A stretch of 5,957 nucleotides of DNA from an uncultured Lachnospiraceae bacterium (GCA_902766845.1 CACXFD010000167.1:1-5957); one strand, 5' to 3'. Counted from the first letter of the stretch, positions 1 through 5,793 are shown. Program-made: numbers and translations. The notes: generated by a model not told the origin, from the sequence alone.

Positions 1-78
1 CAGGATCACGTCCTTGATCTGGTTCTTCAGACGTGTCTTCGGATCCCCTTTAGGCAGGTTCAGTTTTGTCTTGCTCAT
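1..78 (-). CDS. N-terminus of a probable sugar ABC transporter permease (partial, runs off the left edge)
   Basis: The first 26 codons of a minus-strand gene are visible, starting MSKTKLNLPKGD. The segment is polar and rich in lysine, with no signal peptide or lipobox, and turns hydrophobic only in its last residues (DVIL). That fits the short cytoplasmic tail before the first membrane helix of a MalF- or UgpA-type permease better than a secreted binding protein. A good ribosome site (GGAGGT, 86-91) sits 7 nt before the ATG. The gene lies 52 bp downstream of the ABC ATPase gene on the same strand, so both probably share one mRNA. The permease identity is inferred from context and the N-terminal character only; no family motif is inside the window. 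Confidence 0.6.
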   Translation of the reverse strand, partial: MSKTKLNLPKGDPKTRLKNQIKDVIL

Positions 79-85
79 ACTATCG

Positions 86-91
86 ACCTCC
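86..91 (-). promoter_or_regulatory. Ribosome binding site of the partial permease gene
   Basis: The minus strand reads GGAGGT, 7 nt before the ATG at 78. This is a near-ideal Shine-Dalgarno sequence and is the main support for calling a gene start at the very edge of the window. Confidence 0.75.
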
Positions 92-130
92 GAAAAGACC
101 GCGGGACAGATGCGGGGACGGCGCGGCGCG

Positions 131-1297
131 TCAGTCCTCGCCTTCCTCTTTACGCTTCGCCTTGGCAAACCGGATCAGGCGCTGGGTCTTCTTGTTGAAT
201 ACGTTGATGCGGCGCGGATCCAGGCCGATCCAGACCTTCTGGAACATCTCGTATTCCTGCAGGTCCACCTGCAGGGCCAGCATCTGCGTCTTCTGTTCGC
301 CCTCGATCTCGAGCGTCACGATGGTCTCGGAGCCGGCCGGCTGGCTGGCGTAAACCTCCGCCGGGATGACGCTTCCGTCCGCGGGCTGCTTCGCAAAGAT
401 CTTGACCGATTCGGGGCGGATCCCGAGCACGGCTTCAAAGTCTTCGTTCTCGGGGATCTCTTCCTCGAGCTTCAGCGTTTCCTTATCAAAGGTCATCCGG
501 CCGAGGACGCTGTCCACGGTCATCACGCTGCCGTCGTAACGGGCCGTTCCGTCGATCATGTTGATGCGGGGGCTTCCGACGAAGTCCGCGGTCTCGATGT
601 CGATCGGGTTCGTGTACAGCTCCAGCGGCGTCGCGATCTGCGCGATCTCGCCGGCCTTGAACAGCGCCACCTTGGTGGACATCGTCATGGCTTCGACCTG
701 GTCATGCGTGACATACACGATCGTGGTGCCGGTCTCGCGGTGCAGACGCTTGAGCTCCACACGCATGTCGATGCGGAGGCGCGCGTCCAGGTTCGACAGC
801 GGCTCATCCAGCAGTAACAGTTTCGGGCTGGACGCGATCGCGCGGGCGATGGCGACACGCTGCTGCTGTCCGCCGGACAGTTCGTTCGGATAACGGTCCT
901 TGAACTGGTCGATCCGCATGGTCTTCAGCGAATCCATCACGCGCTGGTCGATCTCTTCCTTAGAAAGCTTCTTGATCTTCAGGCCGAAGGCGATATTCTG
1001 ATAAACGGTCATATGAGGCCACAGCGCGTAGCTCTGGAACACGAGGTTCAGCCCGCGCTTGGACGGCTCTTCATAGAAGGCGTTGGCCGCGTCGATCATG
1101 GTCTTGCCGTCGATCGTCATCGTGCCGCCCTGCGGCTTCTCCAGACCGGAGATCACACGCAGCGTCGTGGTCTTTCCGCATCCGGAAGGTCCCAGCAGCG
1201 TCATGAAGTCTCCGTCTTCGATCGTCAGATTGATATCCTTGAGCACATGATTATCACCATAGTACTTATCGATATGCTCCAGTACGATCTTGCTCAT
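131..1297 (-). CDS. Sugar ABC importer ATP-binding protein, MalK/UgpC/MsmK type
   Basis: A 388-residue ATPase that would power uptake of a carbohydrate through a membrane permease pair, acting on the cytoplasmic face. Every nucleotide-binding motif is intact: Walker A GPSGCGKT (36-43), Q-loop Q88, signature LSGGQ (140-144), Walker B LLLLDEP (160-166), D-loop SNLD (168-171) and switch histidine H198. Residues from about 236 onward form the MalK-type C-terminal regulatory/TOBE region, with FVGSPRINMI (239-248) and LGIRPESV (291-298). Length is close to the usual 360-390 residues. The frame is open further upstream, but MSKIVLEHIDKYYG aligns with the family start and has AGGAG (1310-1314) 12 nt before it; an ATG 9 nt upstream lies too close to that site. 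The charged tail (KAKRKEEGED) is slightly long. Such subunits are often annotated ugpC or msmK, but the substrate cannot be inferred here. Confidence 0.95.
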   Translation of the reverse strand: MSKIVLEHIDKYYGDNHVLKDINLTIEDGDFMTLLGPSGCGKTTTLRVISGLEKPQGGTMTIDGKTMIDAANAFYEEPSKRGLNLVFQSYALWPHMTVYQNIAFGLKIKKLSKEEIDQRVMDSLKTMRIDQFKDRYPNELSGGQQQRVAIARAIASSPKLLLLDEPLSNLDARLRIDMRVELKRLHRETGTTIVYVTHDQVEAMTMSTKVALFKAGEIAQIATPLELYTNPIDIETADFVGSPRINMIDGTARYDGSVMTVDSVLGRMTFDKETLKLEEEIPENEDFEAVLGIRPESVKIFAKQPADGSVIPAEVYASQPAGSETIVTLEIEGEQKTQMLALQVDLQEYEMFQKVWIGLDPRRINVFNKKTQRLIRFAKAKRKEEGED

Positions 1298-1335
1298 GCT
1301 GTCTCTCATCTCCTCTTCTGGCTGGTCCTGTTTTT

Positions 1336-1390
1336 CCGGACCGCTTCTGGCGGTCCGGCCGTCCTGAACGCTCAGAACGGTTGCCGGACC
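1336..1390 (-). promoter_or_regulatory. Structured 5' leader of the ABC transporter mRNA with alternative hairpins
   Basis: In transcript order (minus strand) the leader carries GGTCCGG (1390-1384), then a 9-bp hairpin CCGTTCTGA/TCAGGACGG with a GCGT loop and one G-U pair (about 1380-1359), then CCGGACC (1358-1352), then GGTCCGG (1342-1336). The middle CCGGACC can pair with the first copy, extending the inner hairpin into a long stem with a three-base bulge. It can also pair with the third copy, as part of a perfect 9-bp stem CCGGACCGC/GCGGTCCGG around a 5-nt loop. The two folds exclude each other. The second hairpin is followed by A residues, not U, so it is not a classical terminator. The pairing is read directly; a regulatory role is inference. 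Confidence 0.5.
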
Positions 1391-1402
1391 TGTACACCCG
1401 TG

Positions 1403-1408
1403 ATTATA
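1403..1408 (-). promoter_or_regulatory. Candidate -10 element for the ABC transporter operon
   Basis: The minus strand has a perfect TATAAT in the AT-rich divergent region. Transcription would begin near 1393-1396, only a few bases before the structured leader and about 100 nt before the ATPase start codon. No good -35 box is visible at 16-18 bp, where the sequence is A-rich (TAAAAC-like), so the promoter may be weak or need an activator. Confidence 0.5.
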
Positions 1409-1476
1409 CCTCATTTTAGAATTTTGTTTTATCGACAGAATCATCAAAGAACATTGTTTCATTTTTAGCACATTGC

Positions 1477-1516
1477 TGAAAACACAACAAATTCTTGACT
1501 TTTCTTTTGTGGTTTT
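1477..1516. promoter_or_regulatory. Possible operator: imperfect dyads around the -35 box
   Basis: AAAACACAA (1479-1487) and TTGTGGTTTT (1507-1516) form an inverted pair, imperfect by one extra base, flanking the -35 box of the regulator gene. A second imperfect pair is TGTTTCA (1455-1461) with TGAAAACA (1477-1484). Position between two divergent promoters suits the binding site of the adjacent RpiR-type regulator. The dyads lie in A/T-rich DNA where such matches arise easily, so this is a weak call. Confidence 0.25.
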
Positions 1517-1523
1517 TTATACT
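1495..1523 (+). promoter_or_regulatory. Sigma-A-type promoter of the rpiR-HAD-pfkB operon
   Basis: TTGACT (1495-1500) and TATACT (1518-1523) are separated by exactly 17 bp, each one mismatch from the housekeeping consensus. The spacer is T-rich. Transcription would begin near 1530, about 43 nt before the regulator ATG at 1573. This is the best promoter in the window. Confidence 0.8.
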
Positions 1524-1572
1524 TACAGACGGCTTGGATCTCTTATGAATCTAAGAAAGGCGGTCTTCCCTG

Positions 1573-2436
1573 ATGGAAAACGACCCGTATGAGGTGATTC
1601 GGAGCAACTACCCCGGCTATTCCCGGACTTTCCGCCGCATCGCGGACTACATCCTGGAAAACGGGGACCGTTTTGATGACAGCATCCTGAAGATGACCAT
1701 CCGGGATCTCGCCGCCAGGACCCGCGTCGCGGAATCCAGCATCATCCGCTTCTGCAGGGAATGCGGCTTCTCCGGCTTCAGCGAGTTCAAGATCATGCTC
1801 GCGAAATACAGCCGGCGCCGTTCCTCGATCATCTTCGAGAGCCTCGCGGACGATGCCGAAGAAAAGAATTACCGGGACATCTTCTCCCTGACCGTCGAGA
1901 CCCTGCAGATCGCGCGGGACCAGATGGATTACAGCACGCTCGAAAAGCTGACGGACGCCATCTGCAGCGCCGGGCGGATCATCTGCTGCGGGGTCGGCAT
2001 GTCCGGCAGCGTCGCGGTCAGTTTTGCGGCCCACCTGCAGCGCGTCGGCATTCCGGCGCAGGCCGTGACAGACGGGGAGCTGCTCCAGATGGCGGCCCGG
2101 ACTGCGGACCCGGATGCCCTGTTCATCGGCATCTCCAAGAGCGGCCGGAGCGCCCCGATCGTCTATGCCTTCGAGACCGCCCACGAGCGCGGCGCCGTCA
2201 CGGCCTGTCTGTCCGGCTATCGGAACACGCCGCTCGGCCGGCACTGCGATATCCAGGTGATCCATTACTGCCCGACCACGATGCTGATGAACTGCCGCGT
2301 GGTCCAGAATACGATCATCGACTGCGTCTACCTGAACGCGGCACGGCGCCGTCAGCAGGAGGCCGAACAGGCCTACCGCGAGAACCGTCAGGCCATCAGC
2401 CGCCTGTACGTCCAGGATACGTCCCAGAAAGGATGA
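1573..2436 (+). CDS. MurR/RpiR-family transcriptional regulator (HTH plus SIS domain)
   Basis: A 287-residue DNA-binding regulator of the usual family size. Residues 1-80 are the RpiR-type N-terminal domain; the helix-turn-helix is seen around TIRDLAARTRVAESSIIRFC (42-61), followed by the typical GFSGFSEFK (65-73). Residues from about 122 to 255 form a SIS phosphosugar-binding fold, with GVGMSGSVA (140-148) and the SKSGRS loop (188-193), which in this family contacts the sugar phosphate. The short C-terminal tail is charged. Family knowledge says such proteins repress or activate sugar catabolic genes in response to a phosphosugar. The gene is first in its operon and divergent from the ABC genes, so control of both units is a reasonable inference. 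The start has an AAGAAAGGCGG-like ribosome site at about 1553-1563. Confidence 0.93.
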   Translation: MENDPYEVIRSNYPGYSRTFRRIADYILENGDRFDDSILKMTIRDLAARTRVAESSIIRFCRECGFSGFSEFKIMLAKYSRRRSSIIFESLADDAEEKNYRDIFSLTVETLQIARDQMDYSTLEKLTDAICSAGRIICCGVGMSGSVAVSFAAHLQRVGIPAQAVTDGELLQMAARTADPDALFIGISKSGRSAPIVYAFETAHERGAVTACLSGYRNTPLGRHCDIQVIHYCPTTMLMNCRVVQNTIIDCVYLNAARRRQQEAEQAYRENRQAISRLYVQDTSQKG

Positions 2437-2443
2437 CCCCATC

Positions 2444-3208
2444 ATGCTGACTACTGTTCTCTTCGATATGGGAGGAACGCTCGAAAACATCTGGTACACT
2501 CCCGAGACCCGTACCGCCGCCATCGCGCGTGCGCGGGAGATCCTGCAGGAGAACGGCATGGAAGCCGGAGATACGTTCGAGGCTTTCCGCGCGTCGTTCG
2601 AACAGGGATATAAGGACTATAAGACCTGGGCCGATGCGCACGGCCGCGAGCTCAAGCCCGAAGAAATCTGGCCCGACTGGTATCTGCGTGACTTCCCCGA
2701 CGCGAAACGGATGAGTCCGGAACTGGCGGAGGAGCTCGCAAACATGTGGGAGTACACGCTCTTCCACCGCGAGCTGCGCGAAGGCGCCGAGGAGATGCTG
2801 CGCACCCTCAAGGCACGCGGCTGGCGTCTGGGCGTGATCTCCAACAATTCCTCCCTTTATAATGTATTCAACGTGCTGGAGAACTGCGGCATACGGGACC
2901 TGATGGAAGATGTGACGGTCTCGAGCGTGACCGGCTACCGCAAGCCCAATCCGGAGATCTTCCGGATCTCGCTGCGGCAGATGTGCGTGGACGCGTCGGA
3001 ATGCGTCTATGTCGGAGATACGCCGACCAAGGATATCGGCGGTGCGCAGGCTATGGGCTTTGGCGCCACGGTCCTGATCGCGTCGTTTCTGACGGCTGAG
3101 AGAGAGCCGGACCGGACCGGCCTGCCGGTGCCGGACATTGAGATCAGAAAGCTCGCAGAGCTTCCCGACAAGCTGGAGCAGCTGCGCATCGAGCGCGGGA
3201 AAGCCTGA
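2444..3208 (+). CDS. HAD-superfamily hydrolase (probable phosphatase, subfamily IA-like)
   Basis: A 254-residue soluble enzyme. Motif I is FDMGGTL, with nucleophile D8. Residues of about 17-110 form a helical C1-type cap. Motif II is VISNNS (131-136), motif III is YRKPNPEIF with K167, and motif IV is VGDTPTKDIGGAQ with D192 and D197, so the core is complete. The position two after the nucleophile, usually an acid/base Asp in phosphatases, is Gly10. Some active HAD phosphatases also lack it (the E. coli YihX type, DLGN), so activity is likely but the specificity is unclear. The gene starts 7 nt after the regulator stop, and its ribosome site (AAAGGA, 2428-2433) lies in the regulator's last codons, indicating tight co-expression. 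A role in phosphosugar turnover is inferred from the neighbours. Confidence 0.9.
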   Translation: MLTTVLFDMGGTLENIWYTPETRTAAIARAREILQENGMEAGDTFEAFRASFEQGYKDYKTWADAHGRELKPEEIWPDWYLRDFPDAKRMSPELAEELANMWEYTLFHRELREGAEEMLRTLKARGWRLGVISNNSSLYNVFNVLENCGIRDLMEDVTVSSVTGYRKPNPEIFRISLRQMCVDASECVYVGDTPTKDIGGAQAMGFGATVLIASFLTAEREPDRTGLPVPDIEIRKLAELPDKLEQLRIERGKA

Positions 3209-3215
3209 CGTGCCG

Positions 3216-3222
3216 AAAGGAG
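3216..3222 (+). promoter_or_regulatory. Ribosome binding site of the PfkB kinase gene
   Basis: AAAGGAG lies 7 nt before the ATG at 3230, within the 21-nt gap after the HAD stop codon. It fixes the start codon and shows efficient internal initiation in the operon. Confidence 0.8.
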
Positions 3223-3229
3223 ATACACC

Positions 3230-4114
3230 ATGAGACCTTATGACACCTTTATCATCGGACAGCTGTGCATCGACGAGGTCGTCCAGGCGGACGGGACCGG
3301 CGAATGGTCGGTCGGCGGCGCGGTCGTCTACTCGTCCTACTCGGCGCTGGCCGGCGGGAACCATGTCGGCATCCTGATCAAATCATCAGCCAAGGACCGC
3401 ATGATTCCTTACGTGCTGCCGGTCAAGAACGCGGATATCTACTGGCGCGAATCGAAGACCGGCACCACTTCGATCCGCAACGAATTTCTCGATGACAAGC
3501 ACGAACGCCGCATCACGACCGCGCTGGCGCAGGGCGAGATGATCATGGCGTCGGAGATCCCGGACGTGGAGGCGAAGGTCTACCATATGGCCGGTCTGAT
3601 GGACGGGGATTACGACAACGAGATGATCCCGATGCTCGCAAAGCGCGGCAAGGTTGCCCTCGACATGCAGTGCTATCTGCGCAAGCCGGATCCGAAGACC
3701 GGCGAGATGGTCTACGGCGACTGGCCTTATAAGGAAAAATACTTCCCGTACATCACCTACCTGAAGACCGACGCCGCGGAAGCCGAGATCCTGACCGGCA
3801 CGTCCGACCGCCGCGAAGCCGCCCGCATGATGGTGGAATGGGGCGTCAAGGAAGCCCTGATCACGCACAACACCGAAGTGCTGGTCTATGACGGCAAAGA
3901 GTATTACACCTGCCCGCTCAAGCCCACGAGCCTGGACGGCCGGACCGGCCGCGGCGATACTACCTTCTCCGCCTATATCACGGAGCGCGAGCGCGCCGAT
4001 ATCCCGACGGCCCTGCAGTACGCCTGCGGCCTGGTCTCGCTGAAGATCGCGATCCCCGGACCGTTCAAGGGCACGCGTGCCGATGTCGAACAGTTCATCA
4101 AAGAGAATTACTGA
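3230..4114 (+). CDS. PfkB-family carbohydrate kinase
   Basis: A 294-residue ribokinase-fold kinase that would phosphorylate a sugar or related alcohol with ATP. The N-terminal glycine pair is in SVGGAVVYSSYSA (27-39), where the usual Asn of GGxxxN is replaced by Tyr/Ser. The mid-protein NxxE-like motif reads KTDAAEAEILTG (179-190), with Asp at the Asn position and E184 kept. The C-terminal family signature is DGRTGRGDTTFSAY (236-249), with catalytic base D243; the usual GAGD anion hole reads GRGD. These changes suggest a distinct subgroup, not fructokinase or ribokinase proper. The substrate is unknown. The gene is 21 nt after the HAD gene and in the same operon. A kinase beside an RpiR regulator fits production of the phosphosugar effector, but that is inference. 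Confidence 0.9.
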   Translation: MRPYDTFIIGQLCIDEVVQADGTGEWSVGGAVVYSSYSALAGGNHVGILIKSSAKDRMIPYVLPVKNADIYWRESKTGTTSIRNEFLDDKHERRITTALAQGEMIMASEIPDVEAKVYHMAGLMDGDYDNEMIPMLAKRGKVALDMQCYLRKPDPKTGEMVYGDWPYKEKYFPYITYLKTDAAEAEILTGTSDRREAARMMVEWGVKEALITHNTEVLVYDGKEYYTCPLKPTSLDGRTGRGDTTFSAYITERERADIPTALQYACGLVSLKIAIPGPFKGTRADVEQFIKENY

Positions 4115-4121
4115 TCCCGCC

Positions 4122-4146
4122 CCGCCGCGGCCGCAGGCCGCGGCGG
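4122..4146 (+). repeat. Perfect GC-rich hairpin after the pfkB stop
   Basis: CCGCCGCGGCC (4122-4132) and GGCCGCGGCGG (4136-4146) make a perfect 11-bp stem around a 3-nt GCA loop, beginning 7 nt after the kinase stop codon. It has no U tract, so it is more likely to protect or pause the mRNA than to end it alone. It shares GGCCGC blocks with the next hairpin, and the two could pair with each other. Confidence 0.6.
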
Positions 4147-4154
4147 ACCATGAC

Positions 4155-4200
4155 GGCGGCCGCCGGCCGTAAAGGCCTGCGGCCGCCCTTTCCGCTTTTT
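4155..4200 (+). terminator. Rho-independent-type terminator between pfkB and the EEP gene, possibly leaky
   Basis: GGCGGCCGC (4155-4163) pairs with GCGGCCGCC (4179-4187). After one C/T mismatch, GGCC (4165-4168) pairs with GGCC (4174-4177) around a GTAAA loop. An interrupted pyrimidine and T-rich tract follows (CTTTCCGCTTTTT, ending at 4200). The T run ends directly before the ribosome site of the next gene, leaving no room for a promoter, so partial read-through probably supplies the downstream gene. Confidence 0.65.
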
Positions 4201-4208
4201 GAAAGGAG
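4187..4208 (+). promoter_or_regulatory. Ribosome site of the EEP gene within a possible masking hairpin
   Basis: AAAGGAG (4202-4208) lies 8 nt before the ATG at 4217 and decides the start against an upstream TTG. CCTTTC (4187-4192) is perfectly complementary to GAAAGG (4201-4206) across an 8-nt loop, so the ribosome site can fold into a 6-bp stem. The pairing is visible; a translational control role is inferred. Confidence 0.45.
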
Positions 4209-4216
4209 CCTGTTTC

Positions 4217-5350
4217 ATGAAAGCGATCCCTACCGAAGAACGCCAGCGCCTGGGAAGCCTGCTCGAGCACGCCTCGCAGGAGGAGGTCATGGCCATGATC
4301 CCGCAGTTTGAGGAGGCCGAGATCCATAACATCGCCGCGGCGCCGGCCGGCCCGGACGCGGGCCGTCATCCTGCCGCAGAAGGCGCGCCGGCCGCACAGC
4401 CTTCCGCTGCGGCGGCCGAGCAGGAAAACGGCCCGGACGGCACCTCTCCGCTGCGCCTGCTGGTCTTCAATATGGAGCGCGGCGTGCACATCGAAGAGAT
4501 CGTCGATTTCCTGACGTCCTGCCCCGACGTGCAGCCCTTTGACGTGATCCTCGCGAACGAACTCGACGACGGGTGCGTTCGCTCGGGCGGAAAAGACACC
4601 ACGAAGGAGCTCGCGGAAAAGCTGGGACTGAACTACGTGTACGGTCTGGAGTTCATCGAGCTCGTGAACCGGGAGGACCCGAAGGGCTTTCACGGAAACG
4701 CGATCTTTTCCCGCTTCCCGATCCGCCGCGCGCGCGTCGTGCGCATGCCCGAGCAGAACAACTGGTATTTTGACCGCCAGCGCCGCATCGGCGGACGCCT
4801 GGCCATCCTGGCCGAGCTCGAGGTGAACGGCCGGGGCGTCGGCGTCGTGACCGTCCATCTGGAGAACCGCACGGACGGCCCGGGCCGGTATGCGCAGCTG
4901 CACAGCGTGCTGGAAGCCGCCGAGGCATTCTTCCCGGCCGGCATGCCGGTGGCCATCGGCGGAGACCTGAACACGAACACGTTCGACGGGCGCGACGTCA
5001 GCGCCATCCGGCGGATCGTGGACAGTCCCGAGCTGCAGCAGCGGTGCTTGGACGATGTCGAGACCTGGGAAGAGTGCCTGCCCGACGCGCGCAGATACGG
5101 CTACGAGGTCCTGCCGGACGGCCTGACGCCCACGCGGCGCAAGCCGCTGCCCGAAGGCGGCTGGCTGTCGCTGCGGCTGGACTGGCTGCTCGTGCGCGGC
5201 ATGACGCCCGGCGCCCAGCGCGTGATCTCCACGCGGACCGAGGACTGCGGATTCGCGCCGGAGGGCTCCGCGCTTGCGAAATATGAAGGCGAGGAGCTGT
5301 CGGATCACAACGCGGTGTGGGCCGAGGTGCGGCTGACGACCGGGAAGTGA
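4217..5350 (+). CDS. Endonuclease/exonuclease/phosphatase (EEP) superfamily protein with an N-terminal extension
   Basis: A 377-residue metal-dependent phosphoesterase of the DNase I/APE1/inositol-phosphatase fold. Residues 1-40 are a charged helical stretch, and 41-75 are an Ala/Pro/Gly-rich linker. The catalytic domain begins near 79. Its full motif set is present: N85 (LLVFNMERG), metal ligand E115 (ANELDD), FHGNAIFSRFP (158-168), H214 (VTVHLEN), D250 and N252 (GGDLNTNTF), D322 (RLDWLL), and D363-H364 (LSDHNAV). It is therefore likely active. There is no signal peptide or membrane segment, so it should act in the cytoplasm. The family covers nucleases, sphingomyelinases and phosphoinositide phosphatases; which applies cannot be told from sequence alone. 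The location at the end of a phosphosugar operon makes a small-molecule phosphoesterase worth considering. Confidence 0.88.
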   Translation: MKAIPTEERQRLGSLLEHASQEEVMAMIPQFEEAEIHNIAAAPAGPDAGRHPAAEGAPAAQPSAAAAEQENGPDGTSPLRLLVFNMERGVHIEEIVDFLTSCPDVQPFDVILANELDDGCVRSGGKDTTKELAEKLGLNYVYGLEFIELVNREDPKGFHGNAIFSRFPIRRARVVRMPEQNNWYFDRQRRIGGRLAILAELEVNGRGVGVVTVHLENRTDGPGRYAQLHSVLEAAEAFFPAGMPVAIGGDLNTNTFDGRDVSAIRRIVDSPELQQRCLDDVETWEECLPDARRYGYEVLPDGLTPTRRKPLPEGGWLSLRLDWLLVRGMTPGAQRVISTRTEDCGFAPEGSALAKYEGEELSDHNAVWAEVRLTTGK

Positions 5351-5419
5351 CCGCCAAGGCTTTTGCCTGCATGCGCCTTTGAGAATCGTCGACAATTTTT
5401 TATATGAATATCATATACT

Positions 5420-5460
5420 TAGTGTACGGATTCAATTCCCGAGTCCGTACACTATTTTTT
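5420..5460 (+). terminator. Strong rho-independent terminator after the EEP gene
   Basis: TAGTGTACGGA (5420-5430) and TCCGTACACTA (5444-5454) form a perfect 11-bp stem. TTC (5431-5433) can extend it against GAG (5441-5443) with one wobble, leaving an AATTCCC loop. Six T residues follow (5455-5460). It lies 70 bp after the EEP stop codon and ends the plus-strand operon. The opposite strand has no comparable T tract. Confidence 0.85.
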
Positions 5461-5471
5461 GGGAGGTGCTC

Positions 5472-5489
5472 ATGGCTGGAAAGCCTTAA
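5472..5489 (+). other. Five-codon ORF (MAGKP, stop) behind a very strong ribosome site
   Basis: GGGAGGTG (5461-5468) is followed, after CTC, by ATG GCT GGA AAG CCT TAA. The ribosome site is as good as any in the window and begins right after the operon terminator's T run. The frame ends after five codons. Both other frames open shortly after it (about 54 and 41 codons, neither with a clear start), so this could be the start of a gene broken by frameshift or deletion, a tiny leader peptide, or chance. No promoter separate from the terminator is clear. Confidence 0.3.
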
Positions 5490-5569
5490 TATAGCAGGAT
5501 TTTAGCGCAATCGTGAAAGGCATTTATGCCACGTTTACGCCAAATTCAGCGCCGAATGGACAGCAAGAG

Positions 5570-5609
5570 ATGGGCAGCCGGTACTGCATGTACTTGACTG
5601 CCCATTTTT
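5570..5609 (+). terminator. Terminator-like hairpin in the right-hand noncoding stretch
   Basis: ATGGGCAG (5570-5577) and CTGCCCAT (5598-5605) form a perfect 8-bp stem, extendable outward by a few A-U and G-U pairs. It is followed by T residues (5605-5609). The 20-nt loop has a small inner dyad GTAC/GTAC. It would end a plus-strand transcript starting after 5460, such as one carrying the five-codon ORF. The large loop makes it weaker than the operon terminator. Confidence 0.45.
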
Positions 5610-5793
5610 CTACGCCATTTGCTCTTTATGATCTTCGAACGAAAATCCGCCTCCCATGAGACGGATATCCGCACCGCATATGGCGGGATACCGTCTGTGA
5701 TAGGGCAGAAAGCTGACCCCAAGCAATAGAATAAGAAATATATAGCGTCTTCTTTGATGCGGTCAGCTCGGAGGGGACGTTTCACATGAAGAA

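Noticed and set aside
14..817. Plus-strand open frame of 267 codons opposite the ABC ATPase
   Set aside because: It is antisense to an ATPase with all motifs, and also crosses the permease start and the intergenic gap.
1336..1358. Hairpin in the divergent region as a terminator
   Set aside because: In the minus direction it is followed by A residues and in the plus direction by GC-rich sequence, so neither side has a U tract.
1298..1471. Extra 58 N-terminal residues for the ABC ATPase
   Set aside because: The added stretch covers the structured leader and the TATAAT box, has no family similarity, and the MSKIV start has its own ribosome site.
1476..1491. Catabolite-repression (cre-like) site TGAAAACACAACAA
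   Set aside because: The central CG and right half of the CcpA consensus are missing.
1543..2559. Minus-strand open frame opposite the regulator gene
   Set aside because: Antisense to a clear HTH-SIS protein; composition is typical of a shadow frame.
2396..3364. Minus-strand open frame opposite the HAD gene
   Set aside because: Antisense to an intact HAD enzyme, with no ribosome site or recognisable domain.
3386..5395. Long 669-codon open frame on the minus strand
   Set aside because: It lies antisense to the kinase and EEP genes, both of which have complete family motifs and ribosome sites. GC-rich coding DNA often leaves such frames open, and the translation is Arg/Gly/His-rich with no motif.
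5389..5419. Possible promoter TCGACA with TATACT after the EEP gene
   Set aside because: Spacing is 19 bp, and transcription would begin inside the operon terminator stem. The boxes are more likely chance in AT-rich DNA.
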